Positions 7,759-15,696 of a stretch of DNA of 64,000 nucleotides are shown here, one piece after another. A program made the position numbers and the translations under genes. Numbering within the stretch: position 1 is the stretch's first letter; the number at the start of each line of letters is the position of its first letter. The DNA is taken from assembly GCF_947489365.1 (NCBI RefSeq), contig NZ_CANLDB010000010.1, positions 31,750 to 95,749 on the forward strand. Direction: 5' to 3'. Origin of the DNA: an uncultured Nocardioides sp. Lineage in GTDB: Bacteria > Actinomycetota > Actinomycetes > Propionibacteriales > Nocardioidaceae. A model generated the notes under the pieces. That model did no database searches, was not told the origin of the DNA, and worked only from the letters and a program-made list of their open reading frames with translations.

Positions 7759-9884
7759 CGGAACGGGTCCGCTGAGACGCGCATGTCGGGGCGGACCACG
7801 TGCCCGGTGCTCAGCGACCTGGCGGCGGCCAAGCTCGTCGCCGTGCTAGTGATCGTCGCCCGCAGGTCGGAGTCGTCGGACGCGGACGCGAGGGAGTCCT
7901 GGAACGCGCGCAGGTTCTCGACGTGTCCCTTGCCCGACGATGGAAGCTTCACGTCCTTGCCGTCCACCACCAGACGGGCGAAGTCGTCGACGACCACGCT
8001 GCGTCCTCGCCCGAGGACCTCGAGGCGCTCTTTCGTCGTCGCCGGGTGCGGGTACTCGGCGTAGGTGATGCTCGCCAGCGAGCCGTCGGGAAAGCGGAGG
8101 GTTACGGCGAGGTCCTCCTGCAGGAGGCTCTCGGCGCGACGGGAACCCAGGGCCACGACCTCCTCGGCGGGTTGCCCCACGATCCAGGCCGCGAGGTCGA
8201 TGAAGTGGCACACCTCGCCGAGCAGGCGACCGCCCTGCCTGCGGTCCTTGTACCAGTGCGTGTCCGGGAGACGTCCCGCGCTGACCCGGTAGGTCAGGAC
8301 GAGTGGGCCGCCCTCCCGGCCGAGGGCGCGGCGGGCCTCCACGACGGCCGGGCTGTGGCGTCGGTTGAACCCTCCCCACAGCTGAGTGTCGCTGGAGGAG
8401 AGCGCCTGGACGACGTCGTCCAGCTCGTCGTCCGAAAGCGCCAGTGGCTTCTCGACGAACACGTTCTTGCCGGCGCGGAGAGCCTTACCGGCGATCTCGG
8501 CGTGGGAGTCGTGCCGCGACAGCACGAAGATCGTCCTGAGCCCCGGGTCCGAGAGGAGGTCGTCGACCCCCGGAACCACCGCGGCGATGTCGTGGCGCTG
8601 CGCGAGGTGCCGCGCGCTCAGTCCGCCGGTGGACGTCACGGCCGCGATGGACATCCCGACCGACTTCATCGCCGGGACCAGCGTCATCTTGGCATAGTTG
8701 CCCGCGCCGACCAGACCGATGTCACCCGAGGAGGTCGAACGAGGACGCAGCTCGACTGCGCCGCGCGACACTGCCGCCGGGTCGTAGGTGAACTGCACCG
8801 CGAGAGCGCGATCGTCCCTGCTGATCGTCTCGTAGGCGTCCTCGTGGTCCGTGATCGGGAAGGAGTGGGTGACGAGGTCGTCGACGGTCAATCGACCGCG
8901 GGCGACGAGATCCAGGAACGCCTCGATGTTCCGCCCCTCGGTCCAGCGCACCTGTCCGACGGGGTAGTCGACGGCGTACTCCTCGTACGAGCGCTCGTAG
9001 CGGCCGGGGCCGTAGGAGCGGGCGAACCGTAGGTCGACCTCCTTCATGTAGAAGGGGGTGCGTGACAACTCGAGGCCGACGTCACCGACGACAACCACGA
9101 CGCCACGGTCCCTGACACGGTCGACGGCCAGCATGACCGGGTCCGACGACTTCGTCGAGGCGGTGACCAAGACCGCGTCGACCCCACGTCCGCGGGTGCG
9201 GTCCAGGACGGCGTCCGTTGTCGCGGCACCCGACTCCTCAAGTCCCAGACCACCGGCGGCGGTCACCATCTCCGCCGTCCAGGAGCGCAGGTCGACACCG
9301 ATGACGTCGTACCCGGCGGCGAGGGCGAGGCGAGCCGTCAACTGTCCCACCAGGCCCAGTCCGACGACGAGGACGCTGCCCCCGGGCTCGACGCCGGCCT
9401 GTCGGATGCCCTGGAGCGCGATGGCGGCGACGGCGCCGAAGGCGGCGGACTCGTCCGAGACACCGTCGGGGACAGGGATGGCCAGCAGTCCAGGCACGAC
9501 CTGGAGCTCCGCGTGCCCAGCAGATGCCGTGGCGACCCGCATGCCGGGGGTGATCCCGGCAACTGCGTCGCCGACCTCCGTCACCTCGCCAACCGCGCTG
9601 TAGCCGAGGGGCATGTCCTCGTCCAGGCGGGTCCTGACGGCCTGCACGGTGTTTCGCAGCCCCTCAGTCCGAGCCTTGCGCACCACCTGACGGACAAGGT
9701 CGGGGCGCGCCTTGGCCTTCTCGAACAGGCTCGCGCTGGCCAGCTCCCGCACCGCCTTCTCCGTGCCCGTGGACAGCAGGGAACGGCGCGTCGAGACCAG
9801 CACCTCGGCCGGCCCAGCGCTCGGTGACGGGACGTCGACGACCTGGAGGCTGCCGTCGCCGATGGACTGGACGATCTGCTTCAC
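7755..9884 (-). CDS. Bi-domain oxidoreductase (zinc-type dehydrogenase fused to Gfo/Idh/MocA)
   Basis: Residues 1 to about 370 form a medium-chain dehydrogenase/reductase domain with 'VLVVGLGLVGQLTARLALAAG' as the Rossmann turn. From about residue 390 a second Rossmann fold starts (IGLVGAGNYAKMTLVPAMK) and continues as a Gfo/Idh/MocA oxidoreductase, including 'FVEKPLALSDDEL' (the EKP motif). This fused 700-aa form is common beside heparinase-like genes in polysaccharide clusters. The exact reaction is not established to my knowledge; oxidation and reduction of a sugar or sugar nucleotide is likely. The GTG start at 9884 overlaps the wecC stop (9881) by 4 bp. The classical catalytic zinc ligands of the first domain are not obvious. 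Confidence 0.88.
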   Translation of the reverse strand: MKQIVQSIGDGSLQVVDVPSPSAGPAEVLVSTRRSLLSTGTEKAVRELASASLFEKAKARPDLVRQVVRKARTEGLRNTVQAVRTRLDEDMPLGYSAVGEVTEVGDAVAGITPGMRVATASAGHAELQVVPGLLAIPVPDGVSDESAAFGAVAAIALQGIRQAGVEPGGSVLVVGLGLVGQLTARLALAAGYDVIGVDLRSWTAEMVTAAGGLGLEESGAATTDAVLDRTRGRGVDAVLVTASTKSSDPVMLAVDRVRDRGVVVVVGDVGLELSRTPFYMKEVDLRFARSYGPGRYERSYEEYAVDYPVGQVRWTEGRNIEAFLDLVARGRLTVDDLVTHSFPITDHEDAYETISRDDRALAVQFTYDPAAVSRGAVELRPRSTSSGDIGLVGAGNYAKMTLVPAMKSVGMSIAAVTSTGGLSARHLAQRHDIAAVVPGVDDLLSDPGLRTIFVLSRHDSHAEIAGKALRAGKNVFVEKPLALSDDELDDVVQALSSSDTQLWGGFNRRHSPAVVEARRALGREGGPLVLTYRVSAGRLPDTHWYKDRRQGGRLLGEVCHFIDLAAWIVGQPAEEVVALGSRRAESLLQEDLAVTLRFPDGSLASITYAEYPHPATTKERLEVLGRGRSVVVDDFARLVVDGKDVKLPSSGKGHVENLRAFQDSLASASDDSDLRATITSTATSLAAARSLSTGHVVRPDMRVSADPFR

Positions 9885-11152
9885 GAGGTCCTCTCGAGGG
9901 GGTGGGCGGCGGCCTTGAGCAGACCCCGGGTGTCGACGACCTGCTTGTCCCGCAGGTCTCTGAGCGTCAGGTCCGTGAACGCCTGATGGTCGACCAGGAG
10001 CACCACGACATCAGCAGCATCGACCGCCGCATCGAGCGGGGTGAGCGAAACCGAGTCACGCGCGGCGAGGGACGGAGGCAGGGCCTCCACGTGGGGCTCC
10101 ACCGCCAAGAGCCGTGCTTCGGGCAACGCGTCGGCCAGGAGCTCGACGATCTGGATCGCGGGGCTCTCCCGAAGGTCGTCCACGTTCGCTTTGAAGGCCA
10201 GACCGAGGACCGCGATGGTCGAGGTCGGCTTGGCCAGGGACACGGTCTGAGCGACCACCGCGTGGGGCCGTGCGTCGTTGATCTCGCGGGCGGTCCGGAT
10301 GATACGGGACTGCTCCGGCGCCGCGGCGACGATGAACCACGGGTCCACGGCGATGCAGTGACCACCCACGCCCGGACCGGGCTTGAGGATGTTGACACGC
10401 GGATGCTTGTTGGCGAGCTCGATGACCTGCCACACGTCCAGGCCGAGGTGTTCGCAGATGCCGGCCAACTCGTTCGCGAAGGCGATGTTCACGTCACGGA
10501 ACGAGTTCTCAACGAGCTTGGCCATCTCGGCCGTGGTGGCGTCGGTCAGCACGATCTCTCCCCGGCAGAACAAGGAGTACACCTCGGCGGCCCGCTCCGC
10601 GCAGGCGCGGGTGATCCCGCCCACGAGACGGTCGTTCTCGACGATCTCGACCATGATTCGGCCTGGGAGTACCCGCTCCGGGCAGTGGGCGACGTGGATG
10701 TCGTGCGGACCCTCCCCCTGGTGCGGGAGGGACAGGTCAGGCCTGGCAGCCGCGATCCACTCGCTGACCTGGCGCGTCGTGCCCGGCGGGGAGGTCGACT
10801 CGAGGATGACGACGTCACCGGTCTTGAGCACTGGGGCCACCGACTCCGCCGCTGCCTTCACATAGGAGAGGTCAGGCGCCTTGCCCTCGTCGCTCGGGGT
10901 GGGGACCGCGAGCATGAAGGCGTCCGCCGGTGGGACGGCCATGGTCGCTCTGAGGGTGCCCAGTGAGACCGCACCGGCGACCGCGATGTCGAGGTCGGGC
11001 TCCACGATCGGCACCCTGCCGAGATTGATGGCGTCGACGACGTCCTGCCTGACGTCGATCCCGGTGACGGACACTCCCTGCGTCGCGATGGCAGCGCTGG
11101 TCGGCAGGCCGATGTACCCCAGGCCGACGACGACGATCCCGTTCTCGAACAA
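9881..11152 (-). CDS. wecC: UDP-N-acetyl-D-mannosamine dehydrogenase
   Basis: The enzyme oxidises UDP-ManNAc to UDP-ManNAcA with two NAD+. The 423-aa protein has the N-terminal 'VVGLGYIGLPTSAAIA' dinucleotide-binding turn and 'STSPPGTTRQV'. The catalytic cysteine lies in 'GPGVGGHCIAVDPWF' near residue 265, and 'LGLAFKANVDDLRESPA' opens the C-terminal UDP-binding domain. These match the WecC/WbpA group of nucleotide-sugar dehydrogenases. The start is TTG, four bases after the wecB stop. wecB directly upstream supplies its substrate, so the pair makes the ManNAcA donor for the polymer. A related 6-dehydrogenase acting on another UDP-HexNAc is the main alternative. Confidence 0.92.
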   Translation of the reverse strand: MFENGIVVVGLGYIGLPTSAAIATQGVSVTGIDVRQDVVDAINLGRVPIVEPDLDIAVAGAVSLGTLRATMAVPPADAFMLAVPTPSDEGKAPDLSYVKAAAESVAPVLKTGDVVILESTSPPGTTRQVSEWIAAARPDLSLPHQGEGPHDIHVAHCPERVLPGRIMVEIVENDRLVGGITRACAERAAEVYSLFCRGEIVLTDATTAEMAKLVENSFRDVNIAFANELAGICEHLGLDVWQVIELANKHPRVNILKPGPGVGGHCIAVDPWFIVAAAPEQSRIIRTAREINDARPHAVVAQTVSLAKPTSTIAVLGLAFKANVDDLRESPAIQIVELLADALPEARLLAVEPHVEALPPSLAARDSVSLTPLDAAVDAADVVVLLVDHQAFTDLTLRDLRDKQVVDTRGLLKAAAHPLERTS

Positions 11153-11155
11153 TGC

Positions 11156-12313
11156 TCAGTCTCCGTAGTGGTGGGGGTCGAAGTCGGGCTCTCGGTCACC
11201 CAGGCCAAAGAACTCTGCGATCGCGGCCACCGAACGCGAGGCTGCGACTCCGTCGCCGTACGGGTTCACCGCGCGGGCCATGGACGCGTACACCCCGGCG
11301 TCCTCGATCAGCTCGTTGAGGGCGGCGGACACCACCGCGGTGTCCGTGCCCACGAGCCTCACCGCACCAGCCTCGACCGCCTCGGGGCGCTCCGTGGTGT
11401 CCCGCATGACCAGCACCGGGGACGCGAGGCTGGGCCCTTCTTCCTGGACGCCACCAGAATCGGTGAGCACCAAGTGAGCAGCTTTCATGACGTGGCAGAA
11501 CTCGTGGTAGTCGAGCGGCTCGCACAGCAGGACCTGGCCCCGGTCGTCGAGCGTCTCCCTCACGACGTCCCGGACGACGGGGTTCCTGTGCATGGGGACG
11601 ACCCAGTGCAGCTCGGGATGCCGCTCGGCCACTTGCCGGATGGCGGTCATCGCGTTCCGCATTGGCTGGCCCCACGACTCGCGCCGGTGGGCCGTCACCA
11701 GGACGAAGCGCCGACCGCTCGACACCATCGCCGCCACCGCGGGCTCCGAGTATGTGGGCTCCTGCTCGATCGCCTCCACCAGCGCGTCGATCACCGTGTT
11801 GCCTGTCACCGCGATGCTCGCCGGCGTGATGTGCTCCTGCACGAGGTTCTGTCGTGCGGCCTGTGTCGGGGCCAGGTGCAGCGCTGCCACCCGGCTCAGG
11901 AGTTGGCGGTTCGCCTCCTCCGGGAACGGGGCGTCGAGGTCGTAGGTCCGCAGTCCCGCCTCCAGGTGAATCACGGGGATCCCCTGGTAGAAGGCGGCGA
12001 GCGCGGCAATGAAGGCCGTTGAGGTGTCGCCCTGGACCACGACCGCGTCAGGTGCGTGCTCCCTGAGAACAGGCTCGAGCGTCGCGAGGGCGGCGACGGA
12101 GAGCTCCGTGAGGGTGGCACCCGGCCGCATCAGATCGAGGTCGGCGACTGGCTTGATCCCGAAGATGCTGTTGACCTGGTCGAGCATCTCTCGATGCTGC
12201 CCCGTGACGACCGGCAAGACGGCGAACCGGTCGTCAGACTTCAGGGCGCCGATGACCGGGGCGACCTTGATGGCCTCGGGTCGGGTCCCGTAGACGACCA
12301 TGACCTTCTTCAC
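11156..12313 (-). CDS. wecB: UDP-N-acetylglucosamine 2-epimerase (non-hydrolysing)
   Basis: This enzyme interconverts UDP-GlcNAc and UDP-ManNAc. The GTG at 12313 is preferred because an AGGAG lies 7 bases upstream and the resulting start 'KKVMVVYGTRPEAIKVAP' matches the family. It overlaps the upstream stop by 4 bp (GTGA). The product is about 385 aa, the usual length. Signatures seen are 'GTRPEAIK' at the N-terminus, 'VQGDTSTAFIAALAAFY', 'HLEAGLRT' and 'LTDSGGVQEEGPSL' near residue 290. It acts in the cytoplasm and feeds wecC immediately downstream. Confidence 0.94.
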   Translation of the reverse strand: MKKVMVVYGTRPEAIKVAPVIGALKSDDRFAVLPVVTGQHREMLDQVNSIFGIKPVADLDLMRPGATLTELSVAALATLEPVLREHAPDAVVVQGDTSTAFIAALAAFYQGIPVIHLEAGLRTYDLDAPFPEEANRQLLSRVAALHLAPTQAARQNLVQEHITPASIAVTGNTVIDALVEAIEQEPTYSEPAVAAMVSSGRRFVLVTAHRRESWGQPMRNAMTAIRQVAERHPELHWVVPMHRNPVVRDVVRETLDDRGQVLLCEPLDYHEFCHVMKAAHLVLTDSGGVQEEGPSLASPVLVMRDTTERPEAVEAGAVRLVGTDTAVVSAALNELIEDAGVYASMARAVNPYGDGVAASRSVAAIAEFFGLGDREPDFDPHHYGD

Positions 12314-12984
12314 GCAGACACTCCTGCTCGGATCGTCCTCGCGGGTACGCCGACCACTGTGGTGCCGGGGGCAACGTCCGAGGTCACGCACGCCGCAGCG
12401 CCGACCAGCGCGTCTGTCCCGACCGTGAGCCGGTTCAGCACGACGCCCTGCACGCCGATGAGCACACCGTCCTCGACGGTGCAGTCACCTGAGATCGAAG
12501 CAGCCGGATTGACGCTGACGAAGTCGCCAAGTGTGGTGTCGTGCCCGATGGTGGCATTCGGGTTCACGTGCACGTGCTGACCGAGACGGATGTTCGTGGT
12601 GAGCCGCGCTCCGGCGCATATCACGGTGCCCGGCCCCAGCATCACCTCGGTGCCGAGCGACGCCGCGGGGTGCACCAGCACGGCCGCGCTCCACCCCTGG
12701 CGGTCGAACAGTCCAACCAGGTCGCGACGGGTCGCCGGCGAACCGATACCGACGACGTACGCGGACATCGCTCCGGCCAGCACGTCGGACGTCGTGCCGA
12801 GGTATCGAAGGCCGCGGGCAGACAGACGGGTGAGATTTGGCTCGCTGGGCCGGTCATCGGCGACGCCGAGAACGTTCCACGTGGGCGTGCCGTCCGCCGA
12901 TCGCATTGCCTCGGCGACGTCCACGGCCTCACGTCCGAAGCCACCGGCGCCGACGATGATCAAGTCTTCAGGCACCGAGGTCAC
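12310..12984 (-). CDS. NeuD/PglD-family sugar O/N-acyltransferase (left-handed beta helix)
   Basis: The product is about 224 aa. An N-terminal Rossmann-like subdomain (EDLIIVGAGGFGREAVDVAEA) is followed by hexapeptide repeats such as 'PGTVICAGARLTTNIRLGQH', and 'VNPNATIGHDTTLGDFVSV' contains the conserved catalytic-type His. The C-terminal 'GVPARTIRAG' is typical. PglD-type members acetylate UDP-4-amino sugars, and NeuD-type members acetylate sialic acids. The neighbours are a PglE-type aminotransferase and a PglC-type sugar transferase, so I favour 4-N-acetylation of a UDP-4-amino-6-deoxy sugar. Start choice is ambiguous: GTG at 12987, 12984 or 12975 are all possible. Confidence 0.85.
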   Translation of the reverse strand: MTSVPEDLIIVGAGGFGREAVDVAEAMRSADGTPTWNVLGVADDRPSEPNLTRLSARGLRYLGTTSDVLAGAMSAYVVGIGSPATRRDLVGLFDRQGWSAAVLVHPAASLGTEVMLGPGTVICAGARLTTNIRLGQHVHVNPNATIGHDTTLGDFVSVNPAASISGDCTVEDGVLIGVQGVVLNRLTVGTDALVGAAACVTSDVAPGTTVVGVPARTIRAGVSA

Positions 12985-13597
12985 CACCCGAGTCGCGGGC
13001 GAGGAACTCCGCCATGGACACGCCGTCGGAGTCGCTGATCCCATCGCGCTTGACCACCTTGGCCACGGTCGACAGCAGGATCCGCACGTCGAGAGCCAGG
13101 CTCCGCCGGTCCACGTACTCGACGTCGAGGGCGAACTTCTCGTCCCAGGTCAAGCCGTTGCGTCCGCCCACCTGAACGAGACCGGTCACGCCCGGGCGGA
13201 CTTCGTGCCGGCGCGCCTGCTCGGGGGTATAGCGGTCCAGGTACGACACCAGCAAGGGTCGCGGTCCGACCAAGCTCATGTGGCCGCGGACGACGTTCCA
13301 GAGCGTCGGGAGCTCGTCCATGCTCGTCGAGCGGAGCCGCTGGCCGAAAGGGGTGAGCCGGTCGGCGTCGGTCACCAACCCGCGGTCCGGGTCGACGTCG
13401 GTCATCGAGCGGAACTTCACCAGCTCGAAGATCTCGCCGTCCCGGCCGGGACGCTCCTGGCGGAAGAGCACGGGCGAGCCGAGATTCCGTCGCACGAGCA
13501 GTGCGACGAGTGCCGTGACCGGAGCGGTCACGATCATCAGCACCAGCGCGCCGACCAGGTCGATGACACGTTTCGGACCGTCGTACGCGCGCCTCAC
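12968..13597 (-). CDS. Polyprenyl-phosphate sugar-1-phosphate transferase, PglC-like
   Basis: It initiates repeat-unit synthesis by moving a sugar phosphate from a UDP-sugar to undecaprenyl phosphate. The GTG at 13597 gives 209 aa and overlaps the aminotransferase stop by 4 bp. This is the short, single-membrane-segment form (PglC type), without the N-terminal multi-TM region of WbaP. It shows one hydrophobic hairpin (DLVGALVLMIVTAPVTALVA), then 'PVLFRQERPGRDGEIFELVK', 'FRSMTDVD', 'STSMDELPTLWNV', 'MSLVGPRPLL' and 'RPGVTGLVQVGGRNGLTWDE'. The conserved D-E pair and the GPRP motif are present. It sits at the inner membrane leaflet. Confidence 0.9.
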   Translation of the reverse strand: MRRAYDGPKRVIDLVGALVLMIVTAPVTALVALLVRRNLGSPVLFRQERPGRDGEIFELVKFRSMTDVDPDRGLVTDADRLTPFGQRLRSTSMDELPTLWNVVRGHMSLVGPRPLLVSYLDRYTPEQARRHEVRPGVTGLVQVGGRNGLTWDEKFALDVEYVDRRSLALDVRILLSTVAKVVKRDGISDSDGVSMAEFLARDSGGDLGA

Positions 13598-14727
13598 CGC
13601 AGCGCCTTCGCCAGCACGTCGGTGACCTCGCCGAACTGGGCCTCGCTCATCCCGGACCCGGAGGGCAGGGTCAAACCGAGGTTGAAGACGTGCTCGGCGG
13701 TGCCGTCCAGGGTGGCGGAGTGCTCGGCGTACACCGGCTGGAGATGCATGGGCTTCCACACCGGGCGGCTCTCGATGCCGACCGATAGCAGCGCCTGGCC
13801 AACGTCACGGGCGGTAGTGCCGGCCCGCTCAGGGTCCACGACCAGCGCGGTAAGCCAGCAGTTGTCGTGCGCGTCGTCGTTCGGGTCGTCGGAACCCAGG
13901 ACGCGCACGCCGGGAAGCTCGGCGACGATCTCGCGGTATCGACGCCGCCAGCCGCGGCGGCGCTCGATCATCCCGTCGAGCCGGCTCAGCTGGGCCCGGC
14001 CCATCGCGGCGAGGATGTTGGAGAGCCGATAGTTGTAGCCGACTTCTGTGTGCTCGTAGTGCGGGACCGGCTCACGGGCCTGGGTGGACAGCTTGCGGAC
14101 GTGCGCGGCGAGGGCACCGTCGTCGGTGAGGAGCATCCCGCCGCCGGAAGTGGTCATGATCTTGTTGCCGTTGAACGACAGGACGGACGCGTCGCCCCAG
14201 GCCCCGGCCGGTCGGCCCGCGTGCGTGGCGCCGAAGGACTCCGCGCTGTCGCAGAGGAGCCGGGCTTCTGCGGACTCGGCGATCTTGGTCACGGCTTCGA
14301 GGTCGACGCACCGGCCCAGCAGGTCGACGGGCACGATCGCCGGCACCCGTCGTCCTGCGGCCAGCAGCTCGTCGACCGCCTGCGCGAGAAGGTCGGTGTC
14401 GATGTTGCCGTCGTCGGTGCGGGAGTCCACGAAGTGGGGCTCCGCCCCGACGTAGCGGATGGCGTTGACGGTGGCAGCGAACGTCAGCGTCGAGACCGGG
14501 ACGACGTCGCCGGGACCGACGCCCCACGAGACGAGTGCCAGGTGGAGTGCCGCGGTGCCTGAGGCGAGGGCCACCGCGTGCTGCACGCCGACGCGGGCGG
14601 CGACCTCTTCCTCGAAGGCGAGGAGGTCAGGTCCGGCGGGGGCGACCCAGCCGGACCGCATTGCTCGCAGGACGGCCTCCTGCTCGAGCTCACCCACATC
14701 CGGGGGTGACAGCAACGTGGACAGCAC
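13594..14727 (-). CDS. DegT/DnrJ/EryC1/StrS aminotransferase, PglE/LegC type
   Basis: This PLP-dependent sugar aminotransferase has 377 aa. The cofactor lysine lies in 'SFNGNKIMTTSGGGML' near residue 183, a form typical of the enzymes that aminate UDP-4-keto-6-deoxy-GlcNAc (PglE/LegC group). 'DSAESFGATHAG' holds the Asp that contacts the PLP ring nitrogen. It is the first gene of the operon, with about 100 bp of non-coding DNA before the VanZ gene. The matching 4,6-dehydratase (PglF type) is not in the window, so it must lie past base 1 or elsewhere. Together with the next two genes it suggests a bacillosamine-like first sugar. Confidence 0.9.
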   Translation of the reverse strand: MLSTLLSPPDVGELEQEAVLRAMRSGWVAPAGPDLLAFEEEVAARVGVQHAVALASGTAALHLALVSWGVGPGDVVPVSTLTFAATVNAIRYVGAEPHFVDSRTDDGNIDTDLLAQAVDELLAAGRRVPAIVPVDLLGRCVDLEAVTKIAESAEARLLCDSAESFGATHAGRPAGAWGDASVLSFNGNKIMTTSGGGMLLTDDGALAAHVRKLSTQAREPVPHYEHTEVGYNYRLSNILAAMGRAQLSRLDGMIERRRGWRRRYREIVAELPGVRVLGSDDPNDDAHDNCWLTALVVDPERAGTTARDVGQALLSVGIESRPVWKPMHLQPVYAEHSATLDGTAEHVFNLGLTLPSGSGMSEAQFGEVTDVLAKALR

Positions 14728-14826
14728 TGTGCACCTCCAAAACTCGACCTGGCGATCGACCCCATGACCGTCGCGGGGAGTCTAGACGACCCCGGCTCCC
14801 GCCTCGTCGGAGCGGCTCAGACCGGT

Positions 14827-15312
14827 CTAGACCGGCTCGGTGGTCCCGACCGAGTCCGCCGTACCGGGTGAGGGCTCACGCGTGTCCCGTCGGCGGATGA
14901 CGACACGCAGCGCCGATCCGATGATCGCGCCCACGGCGACGCCAGTGGTGTTGGCGACGACGTCGAGGGCACTTGCTGACCTCTCCGGCAGGAACAGCCC
15001 CTGGAAGACCTCGACAGCGGTGGCGATCACGAAGCCGACGGCGGTCCAGTCCCGCCAGCTGTATCCGGGCCGCAGCAGGCGACCGAGCAGCGCCAGGGGC
15101 ACCATGATCGCGACGTTGAGCAGGACCTCCATGCGCTCAGATGTCACCAGCGACGGATCACCGCCGATGCTCTGCACGAAGTCCGTGATGATGCTGACGC
15201 TCGTCGACGGCATCTCGCCGCGCGGAAAGAGCAGCACGAAGGCAAGGAACAGGATGTAGACGACCAGAAGCCCGAGCAGGAGGCGCCGGGGGCCGCGGGC
15301 GGGAGTCGTCAC
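14827..15312 (-). CDS. VanZ family membrane protein
   Basis: The 161-aa protein has four hydrophobic segments. The first is 'LLLGLLVVYILFLAFVLLFP'. The pattern 'LLNVAIMVPLALLGRLL' followed by 'TAVGFVIATAVEVFQGLFLPE' and 'SALDVVANTTGVAVGAIIG' matches VanZ proteins (N-x-x-x-x-x-P-L-G-x-L, E-x-x-Q, R-x-x-D-x-x-x-N-x-x-G). The role of VanZ-like proteins outside teicoplanin resistance is poorly defined; many sit near cell-wall or exopolysaccharide genes. The start is GTG. It may be co-transcribed with the polysaccharide operon 99 bp downstream, but a separate promoter in that gap is also possible. Confidence 0.8.
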   Translation of the reverse strand: MTTPARGPRRLLLGLLVVYILFLAFVLLFPRGEMPSTSVSIITDFVQSIGGDPSLVTSERMEVLLNVAIMVPLALLGRLLRPGYSWRDWTAVGFVIATAVEVFQGLFLPERSASALDVVANTTGVAVGAIIGSALRVVIRRRDTREPSPGTADSVGTTEPV

Positions 15313-15404
15313 TGATCGAGCCTAGGGCTCGGGCGGTGGGTGGGCGCAGTTGCCAGGAAGGCAGGGCTCCGACCGGCGGCACGTGGTCGTGCAGCACACG
15401 GGCT

Positions 15405-15452
15405 CTCGTGGCTGCTGCGCTCCTGCGTCGCTCCGCCGCACCTCGACCTCCG
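15405..15452 (+). repeat. 48-bp direct repeat, copy 1
   Basis: The block begins ctcgtggctgctgcgctcct and ends cctcgacctccg. An identical copy lies 175 bp downstream (15580-15627). Confidence 0.85.
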
Positions 15453-15579
15453 AGCGGTGCGAGTCATCGGGACGTTCCCGACTCGACCTTTGAGCTACTC
15501 GAGGTCTCGACGATCTCGACCACCGGTAGAGACGAAGAGTCGACCCGAGCGCGGACTGCTGGGCTGGGGATTGCGGGGG

Positions 15580-15627
15580 CTCGTGGCTGCTGCGCTCCTG
15601 CGTCGCTCCGCCGCACCTCGACCTCCG
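15580..15627 (+). repeat. 48-bp direct repeat, copy 2
   Basis: Identical to 15405-15452 over 48 bp. The sequence between the copies does not look duplicated. Confidence 0.85.
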
Positions 15628-15696
15628 GTGGCCGCGACGGGTCTCGCCAGCTCGACCACCGATGGAGCGGCGTCTCGACACTCGCCGTCGTCGTCG

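Larger units (their letters stand above)
15313..15696. other. 384-bp non-coding stretch with a duplicated 48-mer
   Basis: No credible gene is seen between the VanZ start and the histidine kinase stop. The stretch contains two copies of a 48-bp block (listed separately) and fragments such as 'tcgaccaccggt' and 'tctcgacgat'. These resemble worn copies of an interspersed repeat. Confidence 0.6.
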
